Shown one piece after another: positions 54,501 to 63,500 of a stretch of DNA of 64,000 nucleotides. The first letter of the stretch is position 1. Each line of letters opens with the position of its first letter. A model generated the notes under the pieces. That model was not told the DNA's origin. It was given only the letters and a program-made list of their open reading frames with translations, and made no database searches. This DNA comes from Bacteroidales bacterium (GTDB lineage: Bacteria; Bacteroidota; Bacteroidia; Bacteroidales; WCHB1-69). The stretch spans positions 1-64,000 of the forward strand of contig JAFPXF010000057.1 of NCBI GenBank assembly GCA_017394765.1, written 5' to 3'. The position numbers and the translations under genes are program-made.

Positions 54501-57500
54501 GTAGCCGTGATATTGATCACAGGAACAGTATCAACATAGATCGTAGCTTCATCCGTAGCTTGGCAACCATATTCGTTCACCAGGACAACGCTGAAGTTAT
54601 ACGGATAATCTCTGTACGGTCTGGTCAGCGTGATGGTGTCGTTGTGAGCACCCGTCATGCCAGAGGTCAGCAGAGCGTTATCTTCATACCAGTTGAAGCT
54701 GTAAGCAGTGGTGGGTTCAGGTTGGATGTTGGCAATCATGACAACATTACCAGTGTGGTCACCACAAACGATAGGATCAGTTTGGATTGTGACAGTCGGG
54801 TTAGGAACAACAGTCACAGTGTCAGCGAAGGTAACGACAGACTCACAGCCGTTAGCCGTTTGCTTGACAGACACTTCATAGACATACACCGTCGGGTAGT
54901 CGCTGATAGCGTGCGGAGTCTCGGTGAAGGTAGCACCAACAGCGTTAGGAATGACTTCGCCGTTTCTGTACCATGTGAAGATCTCACCACCGGCGACACC
55001 ACCATGAACGGTAGCTTCGAAGGTCACAGAACGGCCATCGCACAGAGTCTTGCTGGCGGGCAGGTCATTGGTGACGGTGATGGTAGGATCAGCATGGACG
55101 TTCACAGTCACAGCATTGCTGATAGCGCTGCAATGAGAGTTGAGCTGCTCGGCGGTGAAGGTGTAAACGTGAGCACCAGAATCAGGAACAACCGTGTAGG
55201 TCAGGGAGGTAGCACCAGGAATCAAGACATTATTGTCATACCAGTGATATTCCATGTTCGGAGTGTTCCAGTTGTCGAGGTTAGCGGTCAAGGTGATCTC
55301 GCCACCAACGCAAATCTCATACTCAGTAGAAGTGATATTGATCACAGGAAGAGTGTCAACGTAGATTATAGCTTCATCCGTAGCTTGGCAACCATATTCG
55401 TTCACCAAGGAAACGCTGAAGTGATACGGGTAGTCTCTGTATTCTCTGGTGAGAACAATGGTGTCATTGTGAGCGCCAGTAGCACCGTTCAGAACAACAT
55501 TGTCTTCGAACCAGTTGAAGGAGTAAGCAGTGGTGGGCTCAGGATAGACATGAGCAACCATCATGATATTACCATTGTCGTTACGGCAGACAATAGGATC
55601 GGTTTCGATCTCGACCGTCGGATTCGGGTTGACGATAACGGTATCGGCAACAGTGACGATGGATTCGCAACCAGTCGTGGCTTGTCTGACAGAGACTTGA
55701 TAGATATAAGTGGTCGGGTAATCGCTGATAGCGTGCGGGGTCTCGGTGAATTGAGGACCAACAGCATCAGGAATGATCTCGCCATTTCTGTACCATGTGA
55801 AGACTTCGCCGCCCGGGACACCACCAGTGACAGTTGTCGTGAAGGTCACGGAACGACCGTCGCAGAGGGTCTTGCCATCAGGCAGATCGTTGGTGAGGGT
55901 CACAACAGGATCCGGATTGACATGGATGGTGATTTGATCGTAGTCATCGCAAATGGTGTGACCACCAGAGTTGTCATTCATCAGGTGAGTGACGTGGACG
56001 AAGAAGGTAGTGGTTTCAGTGAGGTTGCTGAACACTTCGGTAGCGTGCGTACGACCCGGCATCAAGTGGCCCGGATTGATTTCGTTACGATACCATTCGA
56101 AGACCAGCATAGGATCATTGTAGTTATTGATACGAGCTTGCAGTTCAACTTCGCCGCCTTCGCAGATAAGAGTATCGGAAGCGAGGATGTTGACAACAGG
56201 AGCAGCGTAAACTTCAACCTGGAACGGCTCAGAGAAAGCGGAACAACCGTTACCATTGATAACTTCAACCATATAGGTCACAGGATCATGGTGAGTGGGT
56301 TCAACCATTTCAATATACATGTTGTCATGCGTCAAGCTGTTGTAGGTCAAGAAGCCATTTCTGTACCATTTGTGGATAGCATTCACATCCTGACCACCAT
56401 CGGTCATAGCGGTGAGGTAAACATTAGGCGTGTGAACGTCGTGGAAGCAAACATTGTGGACACCATCGATGATGACGATCGGGTTACGTCTCACATGAAC
56501 TCTGTTGGAATAGACAGGATAAGGAACGCAACCAGGAACATCGATGTCGATGTAAGCCTCATAGGTGTACATAGCACTGTCGTGGTCAAGGATCCACATT
56601 TGCTTGGAGAACTGATAGTCGTGAGCAAGCGGCATCAAGAAGCCATTCTCCTTCCAAATGTAACGGAGAGTGGAATCGGTCGTGCCAAGGGAATCCATGA
56701 CGGCGGTAACCGTAATCTGAGCGCCTTCGCAGACATAAATGTCATCACCATGCTGTGTGCCATTGACAGCAGTCACAGAGGAGATTTGCGGCGGGTAGAA
56801 GAAGTAAACGGTATCAGAACCAGTAGCGTTACAACCCGTGGTGGTTTGGGTAACCGTAACGGTGAGGACAGTAGAATCTTCGTCGATGGATGTCGTGAAG
56901 ATAGGCTCGGTAGCATAAGGAATCAACACACCATTCTTGAACCATTGATAGACAAGGTCCTGAGTGTTGTAGTTGCCGAGGTGAGCCGTAGCGGTAACTT
57001 CACCACCCTGACAGACTGCATCGTGATCAACCGTGACAGCCACGAAGATGGTATCTTCAACATACACATAGTAAGGATCGCTCTTGGCGAGACAACCATT
57101 GGTGTTGGTAGCGTGGACCGTGAAGATGTACGGATGGTCTTGAGCCGGGAAGTTAGCTTGCAGAATCGGGGAATCAGCACCAAGAGGATGCACATAGTAA
57201 GACTCACCCGTGATCGGATCCACATGCGTGGTAGCACCGCCAGGAACTAAGGTGTAGTTGTAAACACGCCACTCATAGTTGTAGAGAGCATTTTGTGCAT
57301 TGGTGTTGGTCGTATCATTGATATTAGCATACAGAGTGATCAAGCTGTCGTTGCAGATCAAAGGATCGCCAGTGATCATAATGGTAGGATTCGGCAGAAC
57401 CACAATCGGAGTGGAGATTGCATGGTGTGCGGATTCGCAACCATATTCGTTGATCAACTGAACAGCATAGTAATGGACACCAGGTTCAGGCATGACAATG

Positions 57501-60500
57501 ATCGTATCGAGGTTGTGACCCGGAATCTCAATGCCGTTTTCGAACCAACGATAAGAAGCAGCGGTATCAGGATCAGCAGCCAAAGTGACTTGAGTGCCCT
57601 CGCAAATAGTGTCATTGCCAAGGATATTGATACCATTCACAACAGGCAGAGCGTAAACCGTGATGTAGATAGAATCAACACGGGTGCAGGTGTGGGTATC
57701 ATAACCATTGGAGGTCACGGTAGAAGTGACTTTGTGCCATCCGCTCGTGGTCGGGACAATCGTGTGAGTAGAGGTATGCGTACCATCTTCCCAAGTGTAA
57801 ACGATATTGCCAACCCAACCGTCCTCATTAGCATTCAAGACAACCGGAGTGCCAGCGCAAACGGCGGTCTGGTCAGCTGTGATTTGGACATCCGGACCGA
57901 ATTCGTTGACGGTGAACGGATCAGAAACAGTCTTACAACCGTTAGCAGAGTAAGCAGTGACAGTGTAAACACCGGCAGAAGCATAGATGCGATCGGCGAA
58001 GACACCTGTGGACCATTGATAGCTGGCGGCACCCTCAGCATGAGCGATCAGCAGAGTGGAGTCACCGTAGCAAATGATATTATTACCCGTGACAGTCAAC
58101 AAGGAAGGAGCTGCCTCGATGGTAATGGTAGTATTGGTAGAAACACCGGAGATACAACCTTCGGAGCTGATGGCGCGAGCATTGATGTTGTGCGTGCCAA
58201 TAGCAGTCAAGTTGAGGTTGAGCGTATCCAAGTTCTCACCCGGAATCTCAACACCGTCGAGATACCAAATATAGGAAACAGCCTCAGGAGTACCGGTAAC
58301 GGAAGCCACGAACTGGGCTTGGTCGCCTTCGCAGAGGATGTCATCCTTAGGACCAACAACCGTAGGAACAGCAGGAGCATGGTGTACCAAGATGGTAATG
58401 CTTGCCTCGTTGGAGCAACCATCATAGACAGCTGTCACCGTGTAAGTCGTGGTGGAGTCAGGTTGGACATCGATTGTCGGATGATTTGTCGGAGTGGTGC
58501 TCCAGATGTAAACCACATTGCTGTCAACCAGACCTTGGAGATCGGCGTTCAAAGTGACATGTTCACCTTCGCAGATGCTGGTAGCAGTAGCGGAGATTTG
58601 CAGGTCGGTACCAATAGAACGAACCGTGAAGCTGTTGGAAGCGGAGTTACAACCAGCGATACTCTGAGCGATCACATAGTGGACGCCAGGACCAGCCTGG
58701 AAGGAAGAATCCGTGGTGAACGGACCACCATCCCAAGAATACATGTAAGCACCGTCAGCCGTAACAATCAAAGTAGTGGTTTCGCGGTTGCAAACAATGC
58801 TTTCGCCGGAAATGGAAACATTGGAAGGAGCCGGGAACACAACTGCGTCAGCGTGCACCGTGGAAATAGCGGATTCACAACCAGCGGCAGGAAGCACGAC
58901 CTTTGCAGTATAGACATTGACCGTGATTTGGTTGTCGTTGGTGTAAACATTCTCACTGAATGTGCTTTGGTTAGCACCCGGGATCTCAATGCCGTTTCTG
59001 TACCAAGTATAGACAGCGTTGGCGTTAGCCGGAGTAATCGTAGCGGCGAGGGTAACTTGTGCACCGTCGCAGAGCGTGTCGGAAGCAACACCGTTGATGG
59101 TGATAGCCGTGACAATCGGATCCGGATTAACAGTGACATTCACCGTATTGCTGATAGCATGACAGAGGGAGTTGAGTTGCTTAGCGGTGAAGGTGTAAGC
59201 ATGAGCGCCTTCCGTAGGAACAACCGTGTAGGTCAGGGAGGTGGCTCCGGCAATCAAGTTGCCGTTGTCATACCACTGGTACTGCATGTTCGGAGTGTTC
59301 CAGTTGTTCAGGTTAGCGGTCAGGGTGATTTCACCACCGATGCAAATCGTGTCTTCAGTAACAGCAATGTTCACAACAGGAACAGTGTCAACATAGATGT
59401 AAGTCTCAGCAGTAGCTTGGCAACCGTATTCGTTCACCATGGAAATGCTGAAGTTATAAGGATAATCTCTGTAAGGTTTCGTCATGATCATCGTGTCAGC
59501 GTGTGTGCCAGTAGCACCGGTGATGACGGCGTTGTCCTCGAACCAAGTGAAGCTGTAGTTCGTGGTCGGCTCAGGATAGACATGAGCAATCATCTTGATG
59601 TTGTTGGCAGCATCGTCGCAAACAATAGGATCGGTTTCGATAGCAAGCGTCGGGTTCGGGTTGACCGTAACCGTGTCGGCGAGGGTCACAACAGACTCAC
59701 AACCGGTAGCCGTTTGCTTGACGGAAACTTCATAGACGTAAACCGTAGGATAATCGCTGATAGCGTGGACAGTCTCAGTGAAGATAGAACCAACAGCGTT
59801 AGGAATAACTTCGCCGTTTCTGTACCATGTGTAAACCTCACCACCAGTGACACCACCGGCAACAGTAGCCGTGAAGGTCACGGAACGACCGTCGCACAGA
59901 GTCTTGCTGGCGGGCAAATCGTTGGTCGTGGTAACAGTAGGATCAGCGTGGACAGTCACCGTAAGAGGTCTGCTGGTAGCTTCGCAGAGAGAATTCAGCT
60001 GCGTGGCCTTGAATGTATATGCATGTGCACCTTCCTGCGTGAGAACAGTCGTGTAGGTCAAGGATGTTGCACCAGGAATAGGAGAGTTGTTGTGATACCA
60101 TTGGTACTGCATGTTCTGAGTATTCCAGTCGTTAAGGTGTGCAGTCAGGGTGACTTCACCACCAACGCAAATATCGGATTCCGTGACAGAAGTGTTCACA
60201 ACAGGATTACGATCAACATAGATTTGAGTCTCAGCCGTGGCCTGGCAACCGTATTCGTTCACTAAAACAACGCTGAAGTTGTACGGATAATCTCTGTAAG
60301 GTCTTGTCAGAGTCATGATTTCACTATGAGGACCAGCAGCACCCGTGAGCAACTCACGATTGTCTTGGAACCAAGTGAAGCTGTAGTTCGTGGTCGGTTC
60401 AGGATAGACACGAGCAATCATTAGAATGTTGTTTTGTCCATTGTTGCAAACGATAGGATCCGTTTCGATAGCAAGTGTCGGATTCGGGTTGACCGTAACC

Positions 60501-63500
60501 GTGTCGGCGAGGGTAACGATAGACTCGCAACCGGCAGCCGTTTGTTTAACGGAAACTTCATAGACATAAACCGTAGGATAATCGCTGATAGCATGAGGAG
60601 TCTCCGTGTAAACTGCACTAACAGCACCCGGAATGACTTCACCGTTTCTGTACCAAGTGTAAACCTCACCACCATTGACACCGCCGGCAACAGTAGCCGT
60701 GAAGGTCACAGAACGACCGTCACAAAGGGTTCTGCTGGCAGGAAGATCGTTGGTGATCGTGAGAGTAGGATCAGCATTGACGGTCACATTAACCGTGTTG
60801 CTCGTGGCTTGACAGAGGGAGTTGATTTGCTTAGCGGTGAAGGTGTAAGCACGGACACCTGAAGCAGGAACTTCCGTATAGGTCAAGGAGGTGGCACCAG
60901 CAATCAAGTTGCCGTCACGATACCACTGGTATTCCATGTTAGCGGTATTCCAGTTGTTCAGGTTGGCGGTCAAGGTGATCTCACCACCAACGCAAATCTG
61001 GGTCTCAGAAGCAACAATATTGATAACAGGAACAGAATCAACATAGATGCTCGTCTCAGCAGTGGCTTGGCAACCGTATTCGTTCACCAAAACAACGCTG
61101 AAGTTATAAGGATAGTCTCTGTAAGGTCTCGTCAAAACAATGGTGTCAAGATGAGCACCGGTAGCACCCGTGAGGGCGACATTCTCCTCGTACCAAGCGA
61201 AGGTGTAATTCGTGGTGGGCTCAGGAAGAATGTTGGCAACCATCATAATGTTGTTGGCGTTATCACCACAAACGATAGGATCAGTTTGGATGGTAAGCGT
61301 CGGGTTCGGGTTGACCGTAACAGTGTCGGCGAGGGTAACGATGGACTCGCAACCAGCAGCCGTTTGCTTGACGGAAACTTCATAGACATAAACCGTAGGA
61401 TAATCGCTGATAGCGTGGACAGTCTCGGTGAAGATTGCGCCGACAGCGTCAGGAATGACTTCGCCGTTTCTGTACCAAGTGAAGACCTCACCACCAGTGA
61501 CACCACCGGCAACAGTAGCCGTGAAGGTCACGGAACGACCGTCGCACAAAGTCTTGCTAGCAGGCAAATCGTTGGTGAGCGTGATGGTAGGATCAGCATT
61601 GACGGTCACATTAACCGTGTTGCTCGTAGCTTGACAGAGGGAGTTGAGTTGCTTAGCGGTGAAGGTATAAGCATGGACGCCTTGAGTAGGAACAACCGTG
61701 TAGGTCAGGGAAGTGGCACCAGCAATCAAGTTGCCGTTGTCATACCACTGATACTGCATGTTCGGAGTGTTCCAGTTGTTCAGATTGGCAGTCAAGGTGA
61801 TTTCACCACCGACACAAATCGTGTCTTCTGTGGCAGCAATGTTCACGACAGGAACTGTGTCAACATAAATAACCGTCTCAGCAGTGGCTTGGCAACCATA
61901 TTGGTTCACCAAAGAGATGCTGAAGTTGTAAGGATAATCTCTGTAAGGTTTCGTCAAAACAATCGTGTCGGCATGTACACCCGTAGCACCGGTGATGACA
62001 GCGTTGTCCTCGAACCAGGTGAAGGTGTAGTCCGTGGTCGGCTCAGGATAGACATGAGCAACCATGGTGATGTTGTTGTTAGCATCGCTACAGACGATAG
62101 GATCCGTCTCAATAGCAAGCGTCGGATTCGGGTTAACCGTAACCGTGTCGGCAAGGGTAACAATGGACTCGCAACCATTAGCCGTTTGTTTCACAGAAAC
62201 TTCATAGACATAGACTGTCGGATAGTCGCTGATAGCGTGCGGGGTCTCCGTGAAAATAGCACCAACAGCGTTAGGAATAACTTCACCGTTTCTGTACCAA
62301 GTGTAGATCTCACCACCAGGAACACCACCTTCGACAGTAGCTTCGAAGGTTACAGAACGACCGTCACACAGAGTCTTGCTGGCGGGCAGGTCGTTGGTGA
62401 TTGTCAAAACAGGATCCGGATTGACAATAATCAAAACAGAGTCGATGTCATGACACTGGGAAGTGGTTTGGATAACTTCAACACAAACTTTCGTGGTGTC
62501 GGTGTAAACGGCAGTATAAGTACGGGAATTAGCACCCGGAATATCATAACGATACGGAGTGTAAGCATAGAAATAGGTCGGTTGTCCACCGGAATAACCA
62601 ACAACGAAGGTATCGATGCGGTTTCTGATTTCATACCACTGATAAGTAATGTTCTGAGCGTTAGGATCAACCAAGTTGGCAGTCAAAGTGACTTCACCAC
62701 CCGTGCAAATCTCAGTCTCAGTAGCTGTGATATTCACATCAGGAACAGGAAGGACATAAACGAGATATTCAGCGGAACGTGCTGCGCAAGCGGCAGGAAC
62801 ACCTTCTCTCTGAACTTCAACAACGAATCTGTAAGGCTCGTCGCGCGGGTACCAGTATTCAGCATAGAATTGGTTGTCACCCAGCGTGTAGGCCATGTTG
62901 TCTCTAAGCATTCCGCTTTCATACCATTGATAGTGCAACAAACCGACAGAAGTACCAATAGAATCGGTGTTAGCCTGCAAGAAGACAGAGTCGGTAGCGC
63001 AGACAAATTGGTCACCCGTGATCACAACAGTCGGGTTCGGATAAATGGTGAGGGCAGCGGAGGTGGCAGGTGCGGAAACGCAACCGGTCATCGGAGTGGC
63101 AACAGTTACAGAGTAGATGTATTGCTGTGTGTTGTTGTCAACCGTGACAGGAGAATCATAGATGGTTTGTGCAACAGCACCCGGCATCAAGATTCCATTT
63201 CTGTACCAAGTATAAACATTGTCGTTAGAAGCAAGAGTGTTAGAATCGAGATTAGCTGTAATCATGATCTGAGCGCCTTGGCAAACAATGGTGTCAGACA
63301 AGGTGACAGAAGCGATAACAGGATCAGGATGAACAGTGACAGTGAAGAACTCGCTGGCAGCGTTACAATGAGAGTTCTGCTGGATAGCAGTGAATTTATA
63401 GTTGTGAGCACCCACTGTTGTAGGAGCAACAACAAGGGTCAAGTCTGTGGCACCAGCAATAGCGTTGTTGTCTTCATACCACTGATAACGCATATTCGTG

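Noticed and set aside
45536..60265. Very long open frames on the plus strand (3,904 codons at 45,536-57,250 and 990 codons at 57,293-60,265) opposite the giant adhesin
   Set aside because: They follow exactly the repeats of the minus-strand gene, translate to unstructured Asn/Val/Asp/Arg-rich sequence without any family motif or signal peptide, and exist because the adhesin codons rarely give stops on the other strand. They are antisense shadows.
52630..62425. Regular 822-bp repeats considered as CRISPR or other non-coding array
   Set aside because: The period is far too long, the repeats are in frame with conserved protein modules, and there are no short palindromic repeats or cas genes.
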